NCBI GenBank assembly: GCA_002066995.1
Contig: MWTC01000016.1
Coordinates: 141,198 to 205,197, forward strand
DNA from: Sphingobacteriales bacterium UTBCD1
Lineage (GTDB): Bacteria > Bacteroidota > Bacteroidia > Chitinophagales > Chitinophagaceae
Direction: 5' to 3'
Length of the DNA stretch: 64,000 nt
Shown here one piece after another: positions 48,550-56,585 of this stretch; position 1 is the stretch's first letter; each line of letters begins with the position of its first letter. The notes beneath the pieces are model-generated. The model saw only the letters and a program-made list of their open reading frames with translations, was not told where the DNA came from and ran no database searches. A program made the translations under genes and the position numbers.

Positions 48550-49668
48550 TTATACCGCTCTTTTTTGATTCAACGAAACCCGGTGATTAGCTTTTCGTGA
48601 AATGATAACATGGTATTTAATATCAGATGAAGCCTGATGAACCGATCCTAAGGCATCGGTATAGCTGGTATCTTTTTTTTCAATATAATCTATCGTAAAG
48701 CCATCCTTAGTTTTTTTGAGAACATCTCTGTCATGACCTAAAAGTATATTGGTTGTAAAAACTCCATCAGCTTCGTCTTTTTTTATAAGGCGGTTGTTAT
48801 TATCCCTAACATAGAACAAATCTTTGCCACTGCCTGAATAATCAAGCCCTGCGCCAGTGAGTCCTTTTATGCCGCCGGGAGCAGGGTCATATTCAAATTC
48901 AATTCCCGTTTTATCTTTTGTGGGTTGCCCTGAATGATTGCGGATAGTTTTTTCAATTATAACGCCGTTTACATCTTTCGATATTTCAAGAATACCTTCT
49001 GTCCACCGGCCTGATGAAGAATAAGAAGCAATAGTATCTCCTTCCGAAGTGTTGATGGTAACATGCCCGTCTTTATCGGGAGGTGTCCCTTTGATCAGCA
49101 TGGATGCGGATCCGGTGATCTGTTTGCTGCTTGTTCGTTCTTCAGTGGCAGATTTATCAGAACTAATATTTGAACCGGAATATGTAAATGAAACGTACCA
49201 TTTATTGCCGGGATCAACAATAGTTACACTGCAAATAAGTGTAACTATTTCTTTACTGGTATCCGATGCCTGAAATCTTACTGCAATCACCACGGGGTTT
49301 GTGGCCGGAATTTTTGGAGGAGCGGTATAGGTGGCATGGTCTGAACCAAGACCAACAGATAATTTTCCGTTTGCCGGATTCTGGTTTGTCCAGGGCTGGC
49401 CGTTGACGGTCCATTCAGGCAATTGATTTTTGGAAAAAGAGTTTCTGCCTTCATGAAGTTTATTGTCGTCGCCGAACCAGTAAATTCCAATATTCATTTG
49501 CTCATCTACGGGTATAATGGAAGAATAGGCGGGCATTAGGAAATAGTTGGAGATGTTTTGAGAATGGCTATTTATAAAAAGCAATAACAGGAGGCTAAGT
49601 ATAATGAATTTTTCTTTATGTGGTTTGCATAAATAAATATGTATTGAGAATTTTTTTTTAGCTGGCAT
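48550..49668 (-). CDS. Exported protein of unknown function (operon member 5)
   Basis: 372 residues. A long basic N-terminus (KKKFSIHIYLCKPHKEKF) precedes a hydrophobic segment (ILSLLLLLFINSHSQ), a signal peptide. The middle part (about 45-160, EWTVNGQPWTNQNPANGKL then ATYTAPPKIPATNPVVIAVRF) resembles an Ig-like beta-sandwich. A second beta-rich part with GHVTINTSEGDTIASYSSSG follows. No known family. It is the last gene of the five-gene operon, 72 bp after the 685-residue protein. Confidence 0.75.
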   Translation of the reverse strand: MPAKKKFSIHIYLCKPHKEKFIILSLLLLLFINSHSQNISNYFLMPAYSSIIPVDEQMNIGIYWFGDDNKLHEGRNSFSKNQLPEWTVNGQPWTNQNPANGKLSVGLGSDHATYTAPPKIPATNPVVIAVRFQASDTSKEIVTLICSVTIVDPGNKWYVSFTYSGSNISSDKSATEERTSSKQITGSASMLIKGTPPDKDGHVTINTSEGDTIASYSSSGRWTEGILEISKDVNGVIIEKTIRNHSGQPTKDKTGIEFEYDPAPGGIKGLTGAGLDYSGSGKDLFYVRDNNNRLIKKDEADGVFTTNILLGHDRDVLKKTKDGFTIDYIEKKDTSYTDALGSVHQASSDIKYHVIISRKANHRVSLNQKRAV

Positions 49669-49740
49669 ATAGAATTAAATTATTGGTCTAAAAAAGTTAT
49701 CTGACCATAAGCTGTGGCAAAAATTAAAGTGGCTTCATTA

Positions 49741-51798
49741 TTATTTATTGTCCGGTTTGTAAATCACTTTCACCGAATAATACCCGTAAACAATGGCTGG
49801 CGCTTCCTTCGGGTTTATTTTTTTAGCATCAAAACGCTTATCCTTCTCATCATGCGCCACCAAAACGATATTATTATTTTGTATCTGCAATGGGAAATCA
49901 ATATAAAGGGCGGGAGCAAGCCCGGTGGTTTCTCCAAGACTCATACTCTTGCTGGCGAGGTCCTGCATTTTTTGTATCGCAGCAAGGTTAGTTGCGTTAT
50001 GACCATTCCCCATTTGCTGTTGTAATGATTTCATTTGCGCAATCAGTTTTTCCCCTTGGGCCTTCATTTCTTCTGCACCTTTTTTAGCTTCTCCCGAGTT
50101 TACCATTTCCTTCATTTTTTTTATATCACGGAAAACTCCGTCGGTGCCATTTATCTGAAGGGCAATGGGCGGGCTTCCCGGTATTCGCCATTTACCTGCC
50201 ATAGCATTAGGAACCGGAATAAAATTGGAAAGAAAAATACTATCCTGCCCCGGGTGACAATAATCCATTTTCAATCCATACATCATCGTGTAATACTTCC
50301 TGGTGCCGATATATTCGGGGCGGGGCCCCGGCGCTACAATTTCGTTGGTCAGTAAATCACATTCTATTTGCTGTGAATTTTTTTTCTTTGGAAAACCAAT
50401 AGGATCAACTCCATCAACCAACACCCATCTATAGCAAGTGTCATTTACATAATCAAACTCAGGAGCAATTTTTTCTTCGCCTTTCAGATGAGCAAGGACA
50501 TAACCATTATTTCTTCCCAGCTTTACATCCATTTCAATTTGCAAATGAAAACCGTTTAACAGCTTAATAAGTTTTTGCAAAAGATCTGATTCAGGGCTTC
50601 CCAACAATTGGCGTTGTCTTTCAAGCCCTATTAAAAATGGAATATTGGCTAACTGCGACCAGTCATGCTCCTGGAATAATTTATTAGAGTAATATTCAAG
50701 AACTTTTTCAATCAGCGCTGCACATTCTGCCAAGTTTCCATCCTCATCAGCTTTGAATCCCATCAGCATTATATTTCTCGTGGCTTTTAAAAGTGTTGCG
50801 ATTACCGTTGGCGCTGTTTTCATATTATTTTTATAATCTTTAAAAAGTTTTTTTGCACGGGCATACATTCGTTGTGCCAGGAAATGAATGGCTTTATTTA
50901 ATTGGTAATCGTCAATATAAGAACAAGCGCCGTTCTGTTTTTTGCTAAAGTCTTTACTTATCTCTTCTGCCATGTCATTATCCATAGAAACATTAGCTGC
51001 AGTTCCTGTAAAATCTTCGCCCACGCCAAGGAGCATAAGATTTCTTTCAATTTCCAATGCATCCCGCATCAAATCAGCTTCAGGTTTAAAAAACTTTTCT
51101 ACATAATCATCTGTTTGTTGATCATGCTGCTTTGCTAAGTTGGTATCGCAGGCGATGCATTGATAGTCGAATTCAGGAGGAGCAGGATTTTGTAAATCTG
51201 ATTCTTTATCCTTTTTATGTGCCTGGTAAAAAGATATGATTGCATCATATTTTGGTTTTGTCTCATTGCACCAGGTTGTAAGGCTGCTGGCAAATTTTTG
51301 AAAGGCATTTGCTTGCTGCTGTTCTTTGCTATCGGGATTTAATATGTCAGTTTTGGTGTTGATTTTTTCTTCCTGCCAATTTTGTTTCAGATCTTCCAGT
51401 TCCGGTACCACCACTTCAGCTAAATGATTCCCCCATTGATTCATGGTGTTGTCAGGAGCATTCAACTGATCTTCGAATTTTTTTAAATTATTTAATCCGT
51501 CATCAATTTTTTTATTCCATTCATCTGCCTGTGCAGAAGATAAATGTGCCTGTCCATCATTGGTTACGGTAATATTGCTGCCGCCCCCACCAACACTGTA
51601 TATCATTCCACCTTCGGTCGAATCCGTATAGCTTTTAGTTGCAAAAACATTTTTTGATTTCCAATAACCGGTAAACCAAAGAAAATTGCTTTGTTGGGAA
51701 GATGTATCTTTTTTATTAAGGAGACTTTGAGAATAGGCTGATGATATTATCATCTGGCTGATCAATAAAAAGGGCAGCAGGGTTTTTGAAGAAGTCAT
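49741..51798 (-). CDS. Large exported helical protein of unknown function (operon member 4)
   Basis: 685 residues with a signal peptide ending AYSQ. It is mostly helical and Gln/Lys-rich (LNNLKKFEDQLNAPDN, KKLFKDYKNNMKTAP), with paired cysteines in DYQCIACDTN and isolated ones elsewhere. The last about 200 residues include a Met/Lys/Gln-rich coiled-coil stretch (KKGAEEMKAQGEKLIAQMKS) and a beta-rich C-terminus (VYGYYSVKVIYKPD). No family recognised. It begins 18 bp after the 395-residue gene. Confidence 0.78.
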   Translation of the reverse strand: MTSSKTLLPFLLISQMIISSAYSQSLLNKKDTSSQQSNFLWFTGYWKSKNVFATKSYTDSTEGGMIYSVGGGGSNITVTNDGQAHLSSAQADEWNKKIDDGLNNLKKFEDQLNAPDNTMNQWGNHLAEVVVPELEDLKQNWQEEKINTKTDILNPDSKEQQQANAFQKFASSLTTWCNETKPKYDAIISFYQAHKKDKESDLQNPAPPEFDYQCIACDTNLAKQHDQQTDDYVEKFFKPEADLMRDALEIERNLMLLGVGEDFTGTAANVSMDNDMAEEISKDFSKKQNGACSYIDDYQLNKAIHFLAQRMYARAKKLFKDYKNNMKTAPTVIATLLKATRNIMLMGFKADEDGNLAECAALIEKVLEYYSNKLFQEHDWSQLANIPFLIGLERQRQLLGSPESDLLQKLIKLLNGFHLQIEMDVKLGRNNGYVLAHLKGEEKIAPEFDYVNDTCYRWVLVDGVDPIGFPKKKNSQQIECDLLTNEIVAPGPRPEYIGTRKYYTMMYGLKMDYCHPGQDSIFLSNFIPVPNAMAGKWRIPGSPPIALQINGTDGVFRDIKKMKEMVNSGEAKKGAEEMKAQGEKLIAQMKSLQQQMGNGHNATNLAAIQKMQDLASKSMSLGETTGLAPALYIDFPLQIQNNNIVLVAHDEKDKRFDAKKINPKEAPAIVYGYYSVKVIYKPDNK

Positions 51799-51816
51799 TT
51801 TCGGCTTATTTGAAAA

Positions 51817-53004
51817 TTATTTTCCTATCATTGAATTAATTTCACTCCAGTTGATTTTACTGATCACCGCATTAATCTTATCCGGCCTGCCTTCTAATTG
51901 TACCGCTAAATTTTGCAGCACATCACATTTCAGTTGCCTGGCTGAACCAATTACGGCGATCTTATTGTTAAAACTTTTTTCGAATGATGGGCGATAATTG
52001 TTATATCCATCTTTGGGCTGAAAGCTGCCAAACATTATCGTTGCGATGGATGCTGGATTATTAAACACTTCATCGCTGTTTAATTTATACGAATTCAAAT
52101 CCGGCAACGTTTTGTTGATCAATAAACCGGCATAAGATGCGCCGGGAACTTTAAAAGAATATTGGGGGAGGAGGGAATGTTGATCACCATCTTCCAGTCC
52201 TGATTTCACGATATAAGGATTGATGAGGAAACGAACGAGTACAAGGGAACTTCCGGCAAACGCTGCGATCTGGTTGGCTTGTTCCGTCTGCAAATTTTTT
52301 ATAGACTGACCGGGATCCGCTGAAAGTTTTTCCTGCAGGTCATTACTTTTTTTGATGTACAAATCTTGTTTGTTTTGAATTTTTTTTAAACCACTCTCAT
52401 AGTTTTGAATTCCTTTTTTATTATCGGCTTGCAGATCCTGCATATATTGCTGCTGATGATTTTGGATATAATTTGCCATTTGTTGTGCATAATAGTTGGC
52501 TGAATCACTGTAAGTTTTTAACAACGGATTTTGATCAACTGATTTCATTTGATTGATATAATCATCGGCGCCATTTTGCATTTTAATTTTAAAATCAGCA
52601 AACCAGTTTCTCCAGGCGATTAAGGAATCGTTGTTCACTACTATCAGGTAAGTGATGTTATAAGATCGGGGAGGTCTTTTCTCATAAGGCGTTTTTTCCC
52701 AATCATCATAACTGATAAATATAAAGGGCGGCCCGTCATAAGCAGATTCTGAAACTTCATATAACTGCCAGTTGTTTAGTTTCGCCATGGATTGAAGAAT
52801 ACGATTTGTTTCCTGGGACATTTTTTTCTCAAACTTCAATTCCTGTTCTAATGCTATATTATCTTTCATCCGGTCGGTCCAATCGTTTGCCCGGGATAAA
52901 TCTGTTTCATTAGGGCAGGGAGCAGGAAAATAAGTGCAGGGTAAATCCTGGGCTATACATTTAACAGTAAGGAACAACAAAAAAGGAATAAGCTTAAGCT
53001 GCAT
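51817..53004 (-). CDS. Exported helical protein of unknown function (operon member 3)
   Basis: 395 residues with a signal peptide (LKLIPFLLFLTVKCIAQ). Cys residues follow at once (PCTYFPAPCPNE). Residues about 150-245 form a long Gln/Lys/Asn-rich helix or coiled coil (YAQQMANYIQNHQQQYMQDL, QNYESGLKKIQNKQDL). The C-terminal part is more globular (PQYSFKVPGASYAGLLINKT). No family recognised. Confidence 0.76.
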   Translation of the reverse strand: MQLKLIPFLLFLTVKCIAQDLPCTYFPAPCPNETDLSRANDWTDRMKDNIALEQELKFEKKMSQETNRILQSMAKLNNWQLYEVSESAYDGPPFIFISYDDWEKTPYEKRPPRSYNITYLIVVNNDSLIAWRNWFADFKIKMQNGADDYINQMKSVDQNPLLKTYSDSANYYAQQMANYIQNHQQQYMQDLQADNKKGIQNYESGLKKIQNKQDLYIKKSNDLQEKLSADPGQSIKNLQTEQANQIAAFAGSSLVLVRFLINPYIVKSGLEDGDQHSLLPQYSFKVPGASYAGLLINKTLPDLNSYKLNSDEVFNNPASIATIMFGSFQPKDGYNNYRPSFEKSFNNKIAVIGSARQLKCDVLQNLAVQLEGRPDKINAVISKINWSEINSMIGK

Positions 53005-53073
53005 TGGAAAATATTTTAATTTCCCTTTGATACAAAAACAAATTCATGGATTGTACCAATGATCTTTCAAAAA

Positions 53074-53991
53074 TTATTGACATGGTTCGGGTAAATGACC
53101 GTTGGTAATATTCGTTACATCTGCGTATTCTTTGGCTGTATCTTTAATAGCATTGCTTACCATCCCAAGTATTGGTGCCATTGAGCCAAGAGCCTGTTGC
53201 TGTAACGTAACGGCCCTTTGTTTATAAACCGGTATAGTAAGCGCATCTCCATATTGGCTATCGCTTTCTGCTTTGTCAATTACAGCGAGATCATTTTTTA
53301 TATCTGGAAAATATTTTTGGAATAGCGCATTCAGTTTTTGCAAATACTGATCTGCTGCTGCCACTCTTTGGGTGTGAAAAGTAAAATATTTATTTTTTAC
53401 GCAACTGCATTTTGGTAAAGCAATATCGGCGCCCTGAACTTTATATTCTTCGCAGCTTCCTGTAAGTTTTACTTTACTTAGCTCTTGCTGCAATTCGCCA
53501 CTCAATTGCGAAACCTTTGTGCTTAATTCATTAATAAGTAAATTTATTTTCATCCCGGCATCTTCCGCTTTACCAAATTCCTGCATCAGAGATTTATTGT
53601 TTGTCTGGCTGGCATTATTGGGCTGCTGCTTAGCCATCTTCATTGCCTGGTCCGGTGTCATGTTTTTCATTTGTTCCATTTGTTCTGCCGTGGGCATAGA
53701 AGTTGACGTGCTACTGTAAGAACTACTCATAGTGGCTGTACTTAATTGAGTCATGTCGTTGGCCACAGTTTGCTGCAATCCATTTACTTCAGCACCTGCA
53801 TCTTTAACAGAAATAAGCCCGCTGGCGGTATCTGTTTCTTTTGTACACAATTGAAAACTTTCTTGTGAACTAACGGGTGAATGGACTCTTGCCAACAATG
53901 CATTTAGCGTTATGGGTAGCGCCTTTTGCGCATGAATGGAAATTTCTGCATATAACAATGATATTATTGCCAGGATAATTTTTATTTTCAT
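53074..53991 (-). CDS. Exported helical protein of unknown function (operon member 2)
   Basis: 305 residues with a signal peptide (IILAIISLLYAEISIHAQ). A Ser/Thr/Met-rich low-complexity stretch (TATMSSSYSSTSTSMPTAEQ, about 85-110) is followed by helices (INLLINELSTKVSQLSGELQ) and a Cys-rich turn (ALPKCSCVKNKYF). Several Cys residues could form disulphides outside the cytoplasm. No family recognised. Confidence 0.76.
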   Translation of the reverse strand: MKIKIILAIISLLYAEISIHAQKALPITLNALLARVHSPVSSQESFQLCTKETDTASGLISVKDAGAEVNGLQQTVANDMTQLSTATMSSSYSSTSTSMPTAEQMEQMKNMTPDQAMKMAKQQPNNASQTNNKSLMQEFGKAEDAGMKINLLINELSTKVSQLSGELQQELSKVKLTGSCEEYKVQGADIALPKCSCVKNKYFTFHTQRVAAADQYLQKLNALFQKYFPDIKNDLAVIDKAESDSQYGDALTIPVYKQRAVTLQQQALGSMAPILGMVSNAIKDTAKEYADVTNITNGHLPEPCQ

Positions 53992-54040
53992 ATTTCAACT
54001 TTGACTTTAAGAAAAACAACAAAAATGTTTTTTAGTGTTA

Positions 54041-55273
54041 TTACATTTTCACGAACTCCACTCTCCGGTTATTAGCCCTTCCTTCCAATGTGTTGTTGTC
54101 GCTGATTGGTTTGGTATCTCCAAAACCTTTTGAGGTCAGCCTCGAAGCATCAATACCCAGTTTGACCAATTGATCTCTCACAGCATCTGCCCGTTGTTGT
54201 GATAAAGTGAGATTGTGTGCAGCGGCTCCGGTATTATCAGTATGGCCATCTACTTCAAATTTCAGGTCGGGATTATCGGTCATTACTTTTACAATCATGT
54301 TCAGCGTTCCCATGCTTTCCGGTTTAATGGTGGCTTTGTCAATGTCAAAATTGATCCCATGAGTGACGATTTTTGTTTCGGTAAATTTCTTTCCGATCAT
54401 ATTCATATTGCCTCCGGAGGCAATTCTGAAATTGGTAAAGAGGATTGGTTTCTCCTGGTCGCCTATGCCGCCAACTTTAACCGAGAGCGGAGTGAAATCA
54501 ATATTGGGAATCACTAGCACTCTATACTGGTCCAGGTAGCATTTCATTTGCTTGTTTTTATAAATAATGGCAGCGTGATGCCATTTATTATAAAAATCAT
54601 TCCCTGTTGCTGCTTTATCTGGGTAGTCAGCGCTGAATTCCCTGGTGAAATACCCGGTGCCTACTGAGCCATGTTGACCAAAGTAGATGTGAACTTCATT
54701 GTCTTCTCCTTTTGCATTTTTAGTTTCAAAAAAAATATTTATTCCATAAGCTCCGCCATTTACTACTAAATAATCGCACTCCACAGTGAAAGGATCAGTG
54801 AGGTAAGAATTGGTTTTCATTCGAGGGGTAACTTTAGCATAATTTCCCTCGGTAATTGACATAGCCTCCACTCCATTTACTTTGTTCAATGTAGCTTGGC
54901 CTTTTTCCAAATCCCAATGTGCAGGAAATTCCCCGTCCTGGTCATCTGCAAAATGATCTTCAAACAATACATTATCGCCGGGAACAAAATCATAGTTCTG
55001 ATATGTTTTAAAGCTTGGAGAACCAGTTATGTTATTGCTTGTAGCGGCAGTTTCATTCTTATTATCACCGGTATTTGATTTATTATCGGAGTTATCTTTT
55101 TTCTTAGTAGGATCAGCATTGTCTAATGTTTTGTCTATTGCCTGGTCTTCTTTCTGGTCAACTCTCTGATTGGTCTTGTCTTTGATCTTGTCTTTCAGCT
55201 TCTTTAAAATTTGGCCATTTACGGCAGCTGAACACAACGATAAAACCAGCAAGAGAGAGAGCAACTTTTTCAT
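54041..55273 (-). CDS. OmpA-family peptidoglycan-binding protein with jelly-roll-like middle (operon member 1)
   Basis: 410 residues. The signal peptide (LLSLLLVLSLCSAAVNG) is followed by a Lys/Asp-rich helix (about 25-80, KLKDKIKDKTNQRVDQKED). A LamG-like beta domain (about 95-285, FEDHFADDQDGEFPAHWD) comes next. The C-terminal OmpA domain is about 300-410, with NFDIDKATIKPES, the meso-diaminopimelate-binding Asp of VDGHTDNTGA and the closing NRRVEFVKM. OmpA domains tether envelope structures to peptidoglycan. It heads the operon, so the following exported proteins may assemble with it; that is inference. Confidence 0.88.
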   Translation of the reverse strand: MKKLLSLLLVLSLCSAAVNGQILKKLKDKIKDKTNQRVDQKEDQAIDKTLDNADPTKKKDNSDNKSNTGDNKNETAATSNNITGSPSFKTYQNYDFVPGDNVLFEDHFADDQDGEFPAHWDLEKGQATLNKVNGVEAMSITEGNYAKVTPRMKTNSYLTDPFTVECDYLVVNGGAYGINIFFETKNAKGEDNEVHIYFGQHGSVGTGYFTREFSADYPDKAATGNDFYNKWHHAAIIYKNKQMKCYLDQYRVLVIPNIDFTPLSVKVGGIGDQEKPILFTNFRIASGGNMNMIGKKFTETKIVTHGINFDIDKATIKPESMGTLNMIVKVMTDNPDLKFEVDGHTDNTGAAAHNLTLSQQRADAVRDQLVKLGIDASRLTSKGFGDTKPISDNNTLEGRANNRRVEFVKM

Positions 55274-55318
55274 ATAAAATAGTTTTGCATAAAGTTGGCT
55301 CTTTCAGCAAGGCAAGTC

Positions 55319-55334
55319 AATCACAAAAAAGTGT
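55319..55334. promoter_or_regulatory. Copy 1 of a 16-bp repeated palindromic site
   Basis: AATCACAAAAAAGTGT with the inverted core CAC-A6-GTG, 46 bp upstream of the OmpA-family gene start. The same 16 bases recur at 56570-56585. It could be a shared operator or chance. Confidence 0.25.
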
Positions 55335-55428
55335 GAGAAGGGCATTCACAACCCCGCCGGAGGGATCGCCCTCAAACAAAGCATCAATTGCAGGTAAATA
55401 TTCTGATATGCAATCTTTTTGGGTGAAT

Positions 55429-55899
55429 AAGAGCTGTTTGAATTTTACTGCAAAGCCCGCAAAGGAAATACGCAAAGGGAATACAAAGAAGCGGTTTTAA
55501 ATGGCACTCACTTTTTTTACTTTGCGGGATCTCTGCGTCCTTAGCGGTTAAACCAAAGCGGCTTTTACTTCGAATGATGTTATCTCAAGAGTTATTAAAT
55601 TTTACCGCAAAGTCCACAAAGGAAATACGCAAAGGGAATATAAAGAAGCGACTTTTAATGGTACTCCCTTTTTTACTTTGCGGGATCTTTGCGTTCTTAG
55701 CGGTTAAACCTGATCATCTTTTTATCTGAAGGAGAAAATATTATCTCAAGAGCTATTAAATTTTACCGCAAAGCTCGCAAAGGGAATGCGCAAAGGGAAT
55801 ACAAAGAACCGGCTTTAAATGGTGCTCCTTTCTTACTTTGCGGAAGCTTGCGCTCTTTGCGGTTAAACCCAGTCAGCTTTTTATCCGAAGGAGAAGATC
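55429..55899. repeat. Three tandem palindromic repeats of about 160 bp
   Basis: Three similar units start at 55429, 55587 and 55748 (period 158 and 161 bp), each with AAGAG then ATTTTACCGCAAAG. Each unit is an imperfect palindrome: the left arm TTTACCGCAAAG pairs with the right arm CTTTGCGGTTAAA, and CGCAAAG words recur inside both arms. A tail reading TTTTTATCTGAAGGAGAA or similar closes units 2 and 3. No ORF is credible inside. The rest of the 55274-55914 gap holds only one 16-bp site (55319). This resembles REP-like intergenic elements rather than CRISPR. Confidence 0.85.
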
Positions 55900-55914
55900 G
55901 GAAGAAGGCTGGAT

Positions 55915-56535
55915 CTATCTTCCATACACTTTATTAAGGGCTTCCGTTCTGCTCTGAACCTGCAATTTTTCATAAATATTCCTGGCATGGCTGCGGATGG
56001 TTTCCATACTGACTTTCATTTCATCGGCAATTTCTTTGTAACGCAGGCCTTTGGCAAGTGCTTTAAGCACTTCTTTTTCTTTCGGGGTGAGGATTTCCGT
56101 TTCATCAATAGAATTCTTTTTTTGAAATGAAGCAATTACTTTACGTGCAATTTGACCGCTCATGGGTGAACCGCCATTATATACTTCAACGATTGCATCC
56201 AGAATTTTTGACGGAGCCGTTTTTTTCAGCAGATAACCGCTGGCGCCTGCTTTCAGCGATTCAAAAATATTTTCATCATCTTCATACACGGTACTCATGA
56301 TGAATTGCACCTGTGGGCAAAGTCCTTTTAATTTTTTTACAGATTCAATCCCGTTTAAGCCGGGCAGGTTGATATCCATCAGTACTACATCGGGTGATAA
56401 AGCGGGAAGTTCTTCGATAGCCAGCTCTCCGGTTGCAAATGTTTTTTGACAACTGAATCCTTCACTTGAGTCAATAAGGATTTGCAGCCCCTCACGGATC
56501 TCTTTTATATCGTCTATGATGACAACACGTATCAT
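55915..56535 (-). CDS. NarL/FixJ-family response regulator
   Basis: 206 residues. The receiver domain has D8/D9 (VVIIDDIKE), phospho-acceptor D54 (VVLMDINLPGLNG) and Lys in GYLLKKTAPS. The C-terminal LuxR-type HTH is about 140-206 (LTPKEKEVLKALAKGLRYKE). It is the expected partner of the propeller sensor kinase just upstream (50 bp) and likely binds DNA on phosphorylation. An exact promoter box lies 5 nt before the ATG, so it may also be expressed alone. Confidence 0.92.
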   Translation of the reverse strand: MIRVVIIDDIKEIREGLQILIDSSEGFSCQKTFATGELAIEELPALSPDVVLMDINLPGLNGIESVKKLKGLCPQVQFIMSTVYEDDENIFESLKAGASGYLLKKTAPSKILDAIVEVYNGGSPMSGQIARKVIASFQKKNSIDETEILTPKEKEVLKALAKGLRYKEIADEMKVSMETIRSHARNIYEKLQVQSRTEALNKVYGR

Positions 56536-56540
56536 TTTTT

Positions 56541-56548
56541 CAAATGTA
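56541..56548 (-). promoter_or_regulatory. -7 promoter box directly upstream of the response regulator
   Basis: TACATTTG on the minus strand, exact consensus, 5 nt before the ATG. It lies in the 50-bp kinase-regulator gap and implies a leaderless transcript. Confidence 0.45.
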
Positions 56549-56569
56549 GTTATTGCATTGTCAAAATCT

Positions 56570-56585
56570 AATCACAAAAAAGTGT
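56570..56585. promoter_or_regulatory. Copy 2 of a 16-bp repeated palindromic site
   Basis: AATCACAAAAAAGTGT, identical to 55319-55334, 35 bp upstream of the response regulator start and reaching the last base of the kinase stop codon. Confidence 0.25.

Noticed and set aside
55285..55500. 71-residue plus-strand ORF at the start of the repeat array
   Set aside because: It runs into the first palindromic unit, has no homologous look and no promoter box.
55429..55899. CRISPR array
   Set aside because: Units are about 160 bp, imperfect and palindromic, with no short conserved repeat alternating with unique spacers and no cas genes nearby.
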